In this document: positions 17,595 to 25,750 of the stretch, in pieces | How the letters are laid out: the number at the start of each line of letters is the position of its first letter | Position numbering within the stretch: the stretch's first letter is position 1 | NCBI RefSeq assembly: GCF_030499535.1 | Contig: NZ_JASTLB010000001.1 | Coordinates: 1,488,001 to 1,552,000 of the forward strand | Length of the DNA: 64,000 nucleotides | Source of the DNA: Streptomyces sp. TG1A-8 | Lineage (GTDB): Bacteria > Actinomycetota > Actinomycetes > Streptomycetales > Streptomycetaceae | Direction: 5' to 3' | Translations under genes and position numbers: made by a program | The notes under the pieces: generated by a model | What the model saw: the letters and a program-made list of their open reading frames with translations, nothing else | Databases searched by the model: none | Told to the model about the DNA's origin: nothing

Positions 17595-17637
17595 CTTGCG
17601 TAGCGGATTACTCCGCTGATAAATTTGGTTTCGCAAG
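17595..17637 (+). promoter_or_regulatory. Structured 5' leader of the precursor gene
   Basis: The gap 17417-17678 is AT-rich for this genome. It contains a small hairpin AGCGGA-TTAC-TCCGCT (17602-17617) enclosed by CTTGCG (17595-17600) and CGCAAG (17632-17637), about 40 bases before the precursor start. This may stabilise the mRNA or regulate it. The site AAAGGAG at 17664-17669 serves the precursor. Confidence 0.4.
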
Positions 17638-17678
17638 AGGGAAACCCCTCCCCAGTAAAATCAAAGGAGTGATTACCT

Positions 17679-17789
17679 ATGGAGAACAACATGTTCGAGG
17701 TCGTCGACATCGAGGCGATCTCCGACGAGGCGCTGGACGACGTTCTGGGTGGCTTCGCGCCCATCGTTCCGGCTCTCAACTGCGGCTGA
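17679..17789 (+). CDS. Ribosomal precursor peptide with double-glycine leader
   Basis: 36 residues, with AAAGGAG about 9 bases upstream of the ATG. Residues 1-25 form an acidic leader ending EALDDVLGG, the classic double-glycine cleavage site with hydrophobic residues at -4 and further upstream. Residues 26-36 are the core, FAPIVPALNCG. The matching protease is two genes downstream: an ABC exporter with an intact C39 peptidase domain. The core has one Cys, two Pro, no Ser and no Thr, so it cannot be a lanthipeptide. No YcaO, LanM or lasso cyclase is present. The Asn-Cys-Gly end is the likely place for modification. A strong terminator follows immediately, typical of highly expressed precursor genes. 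I see this as the heart of region A. Confidence 0.85.
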   Translation: MENNMFEVVDIEAISDEALDDVLGGFAPIVPALNCG

Positions 17790-17816
17790 TCCGACGGATC
17801 AGGTGTAACTGCAGTA

Positions 17817-17848
17817 CCCGTACGGGCCGCTCTTGCGGCCCGTACGGG
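17817..17848 (+). terminator. Strong hairpin after the precursor gene
   Basis: Perfect 14-bp stem CCCGTACGGGCCGC-TCTT-GCGGCCCGTACGGG starting 27 bases after the precursor stop. There is no U-tract, as is common in Streptomyces. It probably terminates most transcripts or protects the 3' end, so the peptide is made in excess of the downstream enzymes. Confidence 0.8.
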
Positions 17849-17918
17849 CAATGCACCGGGCCACGTTCCCCCCGCCCACCCCTCCTCCGTGCCCCTTTTT
17901 GCGGAAGTTGTGAAAGTC

Positions 17919-19301
17919 GTGAAACCCGCGCGAACGGATACCGACGCATCCACCGACCAGATTCCCGCCCGGTTCTCACTGTCCTTCGCTCAGGAGCAGG
18001 AACTGCGGTACCTGCGATCCGGCCGACGGGCGGTGGCCAGTTTGCAGGCATCCTTCCGTATCGACGGCCCGCTGGACGTGATGCACCTGCGTGACGCGCT
18101 GCACGCCGTGGTGATCCGTCATGATGCGCTGCGCCTCCGGGTGAGCGAGGCGGAAAAGGAGCCCGAACAGTGGCTGGCACCACCCCCGCCCCCTGAGGGG
18201 ATACTGACCTGCACCCTGGTCAAAGCACGCTCCGAGGAGCAGTTCGCCGTCTACGCGAGTCGGCTTCGGGCACGTTCCCTCTCGACTCCGTGGCATCTGT
18301 CCCGGGAACTTCCCTTCCGGTTCCAGTTGCTCCGCTACACTCCGCAACTTCACGCCCTCCTCGTCGACTTCCCACGGCTGACCAGTGACGGCCAGAGTCG
18401 TAAGGTCTTCACACAGGATCTCTGGCGAGCCTACGCAGCCCACAGCGGCGAGCGGCCGGGTGCCGCGCCAGAACCAGTCGGCGATCTGTCACGAACGATC
18501 TCTGATCAGCGCACTCGTTCCATCACACGCTCACGCACGGTCAATCGGACCTATTGGGAACGCAAGTTGGCGGTGATCCGGGAACACGAGGGTCACCGGG
18601 GTCGGGAGGAATCCTCGAAGTCCGGCGTTTCGGGCGGGCCTGCCGAGCCGCAAACGGTTGCGCTTACGAATAAAATTCAGTTGATGGGCGACCACCTCGC
18701 GGATGTGCGGCAACACTGCCGTCAGCACCGGTGTTCACCATTCCAATGGATCGTTTCACGGTTCGCGCATGAAATATTCCGGAGCGAGCGCCGCCGGTAC
18801 CTGGAAATTTCTGTCCCCATCGACACCCGTGCCCCCCGGGACAGCATTCTCATGGGCAAGTTCGCCATGGCCCTGCCTCTGCTCCTGGAGCGGGCGGACG
18901 ACCCCGACACGATCCTCCAGCATCTGAAGGCCGAAATCATGCAGACGATGCGTCACCGTCACGTCTCGGACGCCGACATGCGCGCAGCGCGCGCAGGGCT
19001 CCCCGCCGACGGCACAGAACGCCGCCGCGGGACCGTGGCTGTACGGTCCGCCCAGTACGACGACGAGGAAGCCTTCCCTGTGACAGGGACCTTGCACGTC
19101 ACCCGTGCGGCTTTCACGCCGGCGGTCACGTACTTCAGCGATGGCATCGACCTGGCTATCGAGGAATCGCCCGACCGGCTTTCCCTGGTTCTGCACTTCG
19201 ACTCCCGCCAGTACTCAAAGCGCGACGCCGACACCTTCGCCGCGAACCTCGCCCTCGGCACCCGGTCCTGCCGCGACCACCCCGGCGGGGGGCAACTGTG
19301 A
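17919..19301 (+). CDS. NRPS condensation-domain-like protein with degenerate active site
   Basis: 460 residues from GTG 17919; GTG codons at 17889 and 17910 are also in frame and the start is uncertain. It has the two-lobed fold pattern of stand-alone condensation domains: an N-terminal FSLSFAQEQELRYLRS block like the C1 motif, RHDALRLRV like C2, and later SVPIDTRAPRD and FAMALPLLLE blocks. The catalytic HHxxxDG is replaced by PRLTSDG, so both histidines are lost while DG remains. It may bind the carrier protein or peptide rather than catalyse amide formation, or use another mechanism. It overlaps the exporter (GTGA) and follows the precursor, suggesting work on the peptide before export. Confidence 0.75.
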   Translation: MKPARTDTDASTDQIPARFSLSFAQEQELRYLRSGRRAVASLQASFRIDGPLDVMHLRDALHAVVIRHDALRLRVSEAEKEPEQWLAPPPPPEGILTCTLVKARSEEQFAVYASRLRARSLSTPWHLSRELPFRFQLLRYTPQLHALLVDFPRLTSDGQSRKVFTQDLWRAYAAHSGERPGAAPEPVGDLSRTISDQRTRSITRSRTVNRTYWERKLAVIREHEGHRGREESSKSGVSGGPAEPQTVALTNKIQLMGDHLADVRQHCRQHRCSPFQWIVSRFAHEIFRSERRRYLEISVPIDTRAPRDSILMGKFAMALPLLLERADDPDTILQHLKAEIMQTMRHRHVSDADMRAARAGLPADGTERRRGTVAVRSAQYDDEEAFPVTGTLHVTRAAFTPAVTYFSDGIDLAIEESPDRLSLVLHFDSRQYSKRDADTFAANLALGTRSCRDHPGGGQL

Positions 19302-21628
19302 CATCGACCGACACCGGGCCTGCCGGGGAACCGGCTCCCCGTTCACGTTTTCGCCGCCAGGCTTTGGCAGCCAGAGGAGCCTCCCGCGAGCTGGGCCCGG
19401 TCCTGCAGACCGGTCGGCTCCTGCACCGTCCTGCTGGCCCGGCCCCCGGGGAGTCCGTGCCCAGGAGTCGATCCCTCCGTCCCAACTTCACACGCCCAGC
19501 GCGCGTTCCCGTGCGCCTGCAGGCCCAGGTCAGTGATTGCGGCGCCGCGTGCCTCGCCATGGTGTTCGCCTTGCACGGGAAGAATGTGCCGCTCGCGGAT
19601 CTGCGGGCGGCGACTGCCACCGGTCGCGACGGCGTCTCCGCACGCCGTCTGCTGCAGGTGGCACGGACGTACGGTTTCCACGGCCGAGGGCTGCGCGTCC
19701 CGCTGCAGCGCATCGCGGATCTGTCGGCCGGCACGATCCTTTTCTGGAACTTCGATCACTTCGTGGTGCTGGAAAGCGTGCGCGGACGCTGGGTGCACCT
19801 GGTCGACCCCCAGCACGGGCGCCGCCGTGTGTCACTGGAGACCTTCGGCGAGTCCTTCACCGGCGTCGCTCTGCAGATCGTGCCGCCGCTGCCCGACGTG
19901 GCGGGGCGTGCGGCCCGGACACGACGCTCCTCCGTCTCCGACACCCCCTGGCGATACCTGCGCTTGTTCCTGCCCCGTACTCGACGCTGGACGTCGTTCG
20001 CACTGTGCTCGCTGCTGCTGCTCGGCTTCAATCTGGCAACCCCGCTGGCCACCAAATACGTGGTGGAGCGGGTTTCACCGGGACGGTCGCTCCAGGGCGC
20101 GGGGTACATCGGCTTCGGTCTGCTGATGTTGACCGGGCTGTTCTTCGTCCTGTACACCATACGTTTCCTGTCTTTCCTGTTGATCCAGACCAAGGTGGAC
20201 GAACGGGTCACTCTCGGCATTCTCGACCGCTTGTTCACGCTGCCGTATGAATTTTTCGCCAGTCGTAGTCCCGGAGATCTGCAGCAACGAATCCGTACCA
20301 GTTCCGCAGTTCGGCAGGTTTTGTCGGTGTCCGCGTTCACCAGCGTCTTTGACGGTGTGCTGATCCTGTCGTACATGACCTTGCTCTTGCTGGCCGACCG
20401 GTTGCTCGCCTTGCTGGTCATCTCGGTGGCTCTCGCGCAGGTGGCGATTTTGGTGCTGTCCTGGAGGCGGCAGGCCCACGCAAGCGTCGATGCGCTCGAG
20501 GCCCAGTCGCGTGCCGAAGCAGAACTCGCGGAACTGCTCGAAGGCATGCCGACGCTGAAGTCGGCCGGTGTCGAGGAGGTGGCGGGACAGCGCTGGAGCC
20601 ACCTGCTGACCCAGGAGCTCAACACACGACTGCACAGCCGGCGGCAGTTGGCCCTTTCCTCGGGACTCAGCGCCGCGCTGCAAGTGGCCGCCCCCCTGCT
20701 CGTCTTGACGGTGGGATCAGTACGCATCTCCCACGGGGAGATGTCCCAAGGCGAGGTACTGGCATTCGGTGTACTCGCGATGGGCCTGCTGGTCCCGCTG
20801 TCCAATCTGGTGCAGGTGTGCTTGCAGGTTTCCGGCCTGGGCGCATCGCTCGCCCGCCTCGGCGACATCATGGAAGCGCAGCAGGAACGCACGGGGAACA
20901 GGCCTCTGCCGTCCGTCTCGGGCGAACTCGCTGTCGACCAGGTGTCCTTCGCCTACCAGGGGGGGCACCCGGTGCTGCACGAGGTGTCCTTCACAGTGCC
21001 GCGCGGGGGATTCACCGTGCTGCTGGGCGCTTCTGGTTCCGGCAAGAGCTCCTGCGCCCTGCTCCTGGCCGGTCTGCACACACCGACTTCGGGACGGGTG
21101 CTGGTAGACGGGCACGATCTCGCCACGGTCGACACCATGGCCTACCGCCGTTCCATCTCCTTCGTCACGCAGGACGCCCGGCTTTTCACCGGAACGATCC
21201 GGGAGAACATCGCCTGGGGCGCACCCGACGTCACTGAGGAGGCGGTGGTGGAAGCAGCCAAAACCGCTGGCATCCACGCCGACGTGACCGCGATGCCCAT
21301 GGGGTACGACACTCTTCTCACATCAGGCGGCAGAGGTTTGTCCGGCGGCCAGCGGCAGCGTGTGATTCTCGCTCGTGCTCTCGTGCGCCAGCCTCGTCTG
21401 CTCATTCTCGACGAAGCGACCAGCGCCCTTGACCCGATGGCCGAGCAAGCCGTCTTCCAGCGGTTGACAGCCCTGGACTGCACGCTGGTGGTCGTCGCCC
21501 ACCGCCTGACCGCGGTCCAGGACGCCGACCAGGTGATCGTTCTGGAGCGGGGCCGGGTGGTGCAACAGGGCCGGCACGACGAACTGCTCACCGTGGAAGG
21601 TCCCTATCGTGCCCTGGTGAACCAATGA
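19298..21628 (+). CDS. C39 peptidase-containing ABC exporter
   Basis: 776 residues in three parts. Residues ~70-195 are a C39 peptidase with an intact triad: Cys81 in VSDCGAACLAM, His154 in NFDHFVVLE and Asp170 in HLVDPQHGR. Residues ~225-510 are the membrane domain. Residues ~545-776 are the ATPase with Walker A GASGSGKSS (~577), LSGGQRQR, and LLILDEATSALD. This class cleaves double-glycine leaders at the membrane and exports the core peptide. Its partner is the precursor at 17679. There is an unusual Arg/Pro-rich extension of ~65 residues before the peptidase domain. It starts GTG, overlapping the condensation-like gene. Confidence 0.93.
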   Translation: MTSTDTGPAGEPAPRSRFRRQALAARGASRELGPVLQTGRLLHRPAGPAPGESVPRSRSLRPNFTRPARVPVRLQAQVSDCGAACLAMVFALHGKNVPLADLRAATATGRDGVSARRLLQVARTYGFHGRGLRVPLQRIADLSAGTILFWNFDHFVVLESVRGRWVHLVDPQHGRRRVSLETFGESFTGVALQIVPPLPDVAGRAARTRRSSVSDTPWRYLRLFLPRTRRWTSFALCSLLLLGFNLATPLATKYVVERVSPGRSLQGAGYIGFGLLMLTGLFFVLYTIRFLSFLLIQTKVDERVTLGILDRLFTLPYEFFASRSPGDLQQRIRTSSAVRQVLSVSAFTSVFDGVLILSYMTLLLLADRLLALLVISVALAQVAILVLSWRRQAHASVDALEAQSRAEAELAELLEGMPTLKSAGVEEVAGQRWSHLLTQELNTRLHSRRQLALSSGLSAALQVAAPLLVLTVGSVRISHGEMSQGEVLAFGVLAMGLLVPLSNLVQVCLQVSGLGASLARLGDIMEAQQERTGNRPLPSVSGELAVDQVSFAYQGGHPVLHEVSFTVPRGGFTVLLGASGSGKSSCALLLAGLHTPTSGRVLVDGHDLATVDTMAYRRSISFVTQDARLFTGTIRENIAWGAPDVTEEAVVEAAKTAGIHADVTAMPMGYDTLLTSGGRGLSGGQRQRVILARALVRQPRLLILDEATSALDPMAEQAVFQRLTALDCTLVVVAHRLTAVQDADQVIVLERGRVVQQGRHDELLTVEGPYRALVNQ

Positions 21629-21704
21629 TCACGAGGGTGATGGCCATCGCTGCGGTCCGGCCGCAAAGGCCCGCCAGCAGGAGTCTAGGAACTCGAGAGA
21701 GGCA

Positions 21705-23225
21705 ATGACCGCATCCACTACGTCCGGCCAGTTCGTCGGCCCTCCCGGTGACCTGGTGTCCCTGCTCGACGCCGCTGCCGCACGACACGGCGGCCGACCG
21801 GCTCTGCGCGCCACGGACGCCTCCTTCACCTGGGCAGAGCTGTCCCGCGCCACTCAAGGAACGGCGGACGCGCTCACCGCACTCGGCGCGGCCCCCGGTG
21901 TTCGGATCCTGCTGGCTCTTCCGGCCGGCGCGGCCTTCGTCCGCACTCTGTTCGGCGCCCTGCGCACCGGCGCAACAGTCATTCCGACGCACGGTGCGAT
22001 CAGCGTGTACGAGGCACAGTGGTTGCTCACAGATGCCCGTCCCGCCCTGGTGGTCACCGACCGGGTTGACATCGGGGCGGCAGCCACGGTTGCCGGTATC
22101 ACCTCGGTGACGTCCGACGAGGTGGCCGGAGCCTGCCCAGTGGGCGCCGCACCCAGGTCCCCCCGCCCGCCCGTCACCCCGGACAGCATCGCGCTGCTGC
22201 TCTACACCTCCGGCTCGACCGGGCGCCCCAAAGGCATCGTCTGCCCGCATCGAGCCATGGCCTTCGCCGTGCATGCGATCGTGGGCCGACTGGGTTACGG
22301 CTCCCGGGACGTGGTGTGGAACCGCCTGCCGCTGTCCTTCGACTACGGCCTCTACCAAGTATTTCTGTGCGCCGCGGCCGGAGCGGAACTCGTCCTGCCG
22401 GCCGCGGAGGCCTCTGCGCGTGAACTCGCGCTGGTGCGTGAGGCCGGGGCAACGGTCGTACCTGTCGTTCCCACTCTGGCCGGACTGCTGAGCAGACTGG
22501 CGGCACGGGACCCGCGCCCGACCTCTGTACGCCTGGTCACCAATACCGGTGCTGCACTGGTCGGTGCAGACGCACACCGGCTCCGTACCGCGTTCCCGGG
22601 TACCGCGTTGGTGTGCATGTACGGCATGAGCGAATGCAAGCGCATCACTGTCGCCGAACCCGACGAGGACCTGCAGCACCCCGGCACGGTGGGCAGAGCA
22701 CTGCCGGGCACGCGGCTGTTTGTCGTCGATGATCGAGGGGTCCGGCTCCCCCCAGGCAGGACGGGCGAGATCGTCTCGGCCGGGCCGCACGTCATGGCCG
22801 GGTACTGGGAAGCGCCACAAGAAACGGCACGCCGTTTCCGGACGGCGCCGGACGGCTGCGGGAACGCTGTCTTCACCGGGGACCGCGGTTATCTCGACGA
22901 GGCTGGGCGCCTGTACTTCGTCGGCCGCGCCGACGACCTCTTCAAGCGCCGGGGATGGCGCGTGAGCACCCAGGAGCTGGAGGCCGCGATGCTGGACGTC
23001 CCAGGGGTGAGGGCCTCGGCTGCCGTGCCGCCGGCCGAGGACGGTGTTCTCACCGTCTGGGCAGTTACGAAACGCCCGGCTCGTGAGGTACTACAGGCCC
23101 TGGCCGATCGGCTCGGCCCTGCTCGGACCCCTGACCGCTGCCTGGTGGTGGAGTCGCTGCCCCAGACCTCCAACGGCAAGGTGGACAAAGCCGCTCTCCG
23201 TGCCTCGCTCAAGGATGTGCCATGA
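21705..23225 (+). CDS. AMP-dependent acyl/amino acid ligase (adenylation enzyme)
   Basis: 506 residues with the full set of ANL motifs: LLYTSGSTGRPKGIVCPHRA, MYGMSECKRI, TGDRGYLDEAGRLYFVGRAD, RRGWRVS and the C-terminal QTSNGKVDKAAL lysine. It has no carrier or condensation domain, so it should load a free-standing carrier protein such as the one at 16145-16393, or CoA. It overlaps the PLP decarboxylase (ATGA), which overlaps the acyl-CoA dehydrogenase; the three form a building-block cassette. A comparable set (ligase, PLP decarboxylase, carrier protein) occurs in exosortase-A-associated loci, and aminoacyl-carrier decarboxylation is known from butirosin biosynthesis. The substrate is unknown. 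Confidence 0.85.
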   Translation: MTASTTSGQFVGPPGDLVSLLDAAAARHGGRPALRATDASFTWAELSRATQGTADALTALGAAPGVRILLALPAGAAFVRTLFGALRTGATVIPTHGAISVYEAQWLLTDARPALVVTDRVDIGAAATVAGITSVTSDEVAGACPVGAAPRSPRPPVTPDSIALLLYTSGSTGRPKGIVCPHRAMAFAVHAIVGRLGYGSRDVVWNRLPLSFDYGLYQVFLCAAAGAELVLPAAEASARELALVREAGATVVPVVPTLAGLLSRLAARDPRPTSVRLVTNTGAALVGADAHRLRTAFPGTALVCMYGMSECKRITVAEPDEDLQHPGTVGRALPGTRLFVVDDRGVRLPPGRTGEIVSAGPHVMAGYWEAPQETARRFRTAPDGCGNAVFTGDRGYLDEAGRLYFVGRADDLFKRRGWRVSTQELEAAMLDVPGVRASAAVPPAEDGVLTVWAVTKRPAREVLQALADRLGPARTPDRCLVVESLPQTSNGKVDKAALRASLKDVP

Positions 23226-24535
23226 ACGTCCCGGCCCCACACCGTTCCCCCGTCCGAACGGGGCCGACGACCGTCGATGACGCGCTGCTGACAGACCTGG
23301 CACACCGCTTCGGCACTCCTGCGTACGTCTACGACCTGGCCGCTGTGCGCCATGCCGCGACGGCGCTGGTGGCCGATCTTCCCGTGGGATCGGACCTGCT
23401 GTACTCGGTCAAGGCCAACCCCCATCCGCGAGTGGTCGCCGAGCTCGTCTCGCTCGGTCTGGCGTGCGAGATCAGTTCCACCGGCGAACTCCGCGCCGCC
23501 CTGGACGCGGGCTGTGCACCGGATCGTCTGCTCTACACGGGGCCGGGCAAGACCCCGGGGGAACTGCGGACCGCAGTGGAATCGGGAGTGACGTTTTTCT
23601 CCGTCGAGTCCCCAGGGGACCGTGACCGGCTCGCCGAAGCCTGCGCGGCGACCGGCAGGAACGCCGACTACCTGGTGCGCCTGCACGGGCCGCGTGGCAG
23701 CCGGCGCGGTGGGCTGCGCATGACCGGCCGTCCGAGTGCCTTCGGCACGGATGTGACGGCTGTGGACGAATTGTCACAGATGTTCCGGCCCACCGGCCGG
23801 ATCCGGCCCGTTGGGACCCATACCTTTTCGGCGACCAACCTCGTGACGCCGGACGCCTTGCTGGAGGAACTGCAACAAGCGATCACCGTCACGGCACACG
23901 CGGCGAACCGTGCCGGATTCACCCCTCAGACAGTGGACCTGGGCGGCGGCTTCCCCGCCCCGTTCGCCTCCCCGGGCCCGTTGCCCCGCCACCCACTGCT
24001 GGCATCGGGTCTCACAGTCACCCTGGACCAGCATGTTCCCGGCTGGCGGGAAGGGCGGCCCCGCCTCCTCTTCGAATCGGGTCGCTATCTGACAGCCACC
24101 GCAGGCACTCTGCTGACCACCGTCATCGACGTCAAACGGTCGGGAGGCCGAACCTTCGTGGTCGTGGACGCGGGCGTCAACGCACTGGGCGGCATGTCGG
24201 GACTGGGCCGGCTCAGGGCTCCGGCCGCCCAGTTGCGGCCACTGGGTCCGGCCGGCACCACGCCCGCCCCTGTCGAGCCGGCCACCGACGAGGCGGTGAC
24301 CGTGGTGGGCCCCCTGTGCACGCCCCTCGACGTGCTCAGCACTTCAGCCGCGCTGAACGGCGTTCAATCGGGGCAGCTACTGGCCGTACCCAACACCGGC
24401 GCCTACGGCCTCACCGCCAGCCTCCTCGGCTTTCTCAGCCACCCCGCCCCCACCGAAATCGTGCTGGACGACGGTCACCTGGTGTCGGCCCGCCGCCTGG
24501 AAATGTGCCCCAGAGAGACGAGTTTCGATGTCTGA
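23222..24535 (+). CDS. PLP-dependent decarboxylase (ornithine/DAP decarboxylase fold, type III)
   Basis: 437 residues. The PLP lysine is in LLYSVKANPHPRVV. Other family blocks are STGELRAALDAG, HTFSATN, VDLGGGFP (phosphate-binding glycines), FESGRYL, and VGPLCTPLDVLS carrying the Cys and Asp of the second active-site half. The family decarboxylates D- or L-amino acids; some members act on amino acids tethered to a carrier protein, as BtrK does with glutamyl-BtrI. The overlap with the AMP ligase and the nearby carrier protein favour a tethered substrate. It would turn an activated amino acid into a tethered amine. Free-substrate activity cannot be excluded. Confidence 0.85.
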   Translation: MNVPAPHRSPVRTGPTTVDDALLTDLAHRFGTPAYVYDLAAVRHAATALVADLPVGSDLLYSVKANPHPRVVAELVSLGLACEISSTGELRAALDAGCAPDRLLYTGPGKTPGELRTAVESGVTFFSVESPGDRDRLAEACAATGRNADYLVRLHGPRGSRRGGLRMTGRPSAFGTDVTAVDELSQMFRPTGRIRPVGTHTFSATNLVTPDALLEELQQAITVTAHAANRAGFTPQTVDLGGGFPAPFASPGPLPRHPLLASGLTVTLDQHVPGWREGRPRLLFESGRYLTATAGTLLTTVIDVKRSGGRTFVVVDAGVNALGGMSGLGRLRAPAAQLRPLGPAGTTPAPVEPATDEAVTVVGPLCTPLDVLSTSAALNGVQSGQLLAVPNTGAYGLTASLLGFLSHPAPTEIVLDDGHLVSARRLEMCPRETSFDV

Positions 24536-25706
24536 CAGCCACCCCCCCGACAGCGCCACCCGACTGGCCCAGGTGGTGGACGCGCTCGCCCAGCACGCGG
24601 CCGAAGTGGACCGTGAGGCGGCCTTCCCCGTGAAGAGCCTGGAAGTGCTGCGCCGCACCGGTTATCTCGGTTACCTGGTGCCGGAAGCCTATGGTGGCAT
24701 GGGGGGTGACCTGGCCGGACTGGTGACGACTGCCCAAGCGATGGCGGGCGGCTGCCTGTCGACGGCGATGATCTGGGCAATGCACTGCCAGCAGGTCGAT
24801 GCCCTGGTACGGCACGGCACCCCACGGCTGCGGGCCGAGGTCCTGCCCCGCGTCGCTGCAGGCGACGTCTATCTGGCGTCCGTCACCACGCAGGCCGCTA
24901 CCGGTGGTGACCTGCTTACCGCGGACGAAGCGCTGCTGGACAGCGACTCCGCGGGTGAAACGGTTCTACTGGACCGCACCGCCCCCGTGGTCACCGGCGG
25001 GGCCCACGCCGAGGGTTTCCTCATCACGATGAGAGCCTCCGAGGACGCCGCCGAGCATGCCGTGTCCCTGGTCTACGCCGACCGGGCGGATCTGGAGGTC
25101 GTCTCCACCGGCCGGTGGAACCCACTGGGAATGCGGGGTACTCACAGCGGGCCACTGCACCTGCGCGGGCCGGTACGCCGTGATGACGTTCTCGGGACAC
25201 CGGGTCGCTTCCGTGCCATAGCAGCCGACAGCACGGTACCCGTGGGACACATCGCCTGGAGTGCCTGCTGGCTCGGTGCGGCACGCACGGTCTTCTCCGG
25301 TCTCCTGCGCCACATCAGCAGGGATCCACGTCAAGACACCTCCTCCCCCCTACTGCGCGAACGCCTGGCGCGGGTACGACTGGACCTGGAGCTCGTCAGT
25401 GCCTGCCTCGGCACGGTCCGGCAGGAGATCGAAACCATCCGCGCGTCCGGTGGTTCTCCGGACTCGCCGGCCGTGCGCATCCACCTCAACACCCTCAAAC
25501 TCGCCGCATCCGAGCTCTCGTTCACCGCCGTGGACCGAATGATGCAACTGGCCGGCCTGTCCCTGGGCTACAGCGCCGATTCCCCGCTCCCGCTGGAACG
25601 GGCCTTCCGGGACCTACGCTCGGCCGCGCTGAACTACTCCAATGACCGTCTGTGGACCGCAAACGGCGCGTTGACCCTCTTGGACCGTTCGGTCCGCCTG
25701 TTGTGA
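24528..25706 (+). CDS. Acyl-CoA dehydrogenase-family flavoenzyme
   Basis: 392 residues. It follows the acyl-CoA dehydrogenase pattern: N-terminal helices with LEVLRRTGYLGYLVPEAYGG, VTTQAATGGD and GRWNPLGMRGTHSGPL in the middle beta domain, and a C-terminal helical domain ending in ALNYSNDRLW. FAD is the expected cofactor. In biosynthetic clusters such enzymes oxidise thioester-bound substrates, for example prolyl-carrier to pyrrolyl-carrier. It overlaps the decarboxylase by 8 bases. The likely job is alpha,beta-desaturation of the carrier-bound building block made by the two preceding enzymes. Confidence 0.82.
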   Translation: MSDSHPPDSATRLAQVVDALAQHAAEVDREAAFPVKSLEVLRRTGYLGYLVPEAYGGMGGDLAGLVTTAQAMAGGCLSTAMIWAMHCQQVDALVRHGTPRLRAEVLPRVAAGDVYLASVTTQAATGGDLLTADEALLDSDSAGETVLLDRTAPVVTGGAHAEGFLITMRASEDAAEHAVSLVYADRADLEVVSTGRWNPLGMRGTHSGPLHLRGPVRRDDVLGTPGRFRAIAADSTVPVGHIAWSACWLGAARTVFSGLLRHISRDPRQDTSSPLLRERLARVRLDLELVSACLGTVRQEIETIRASGGSPDSPAVRIHLNTLKLAASELSFTAVDRMMQLAGLSLGYSADSPLPLERAFRDLRSAALNYSNDRLWTANGALTLLDRSVRLL

Positions 25707-25750
25707 CGTCCCGAACCACCAGCCGATATCCGCATGACCAGGGAGAGAAC

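Noticed and set aside
17679..17789. Lanthipeptide, lasso or thiopeptide precursor
   Set aside because: The core has no Ser or Thr, and no LanB/LanM, YcaO or lasso cyclase genes are present.
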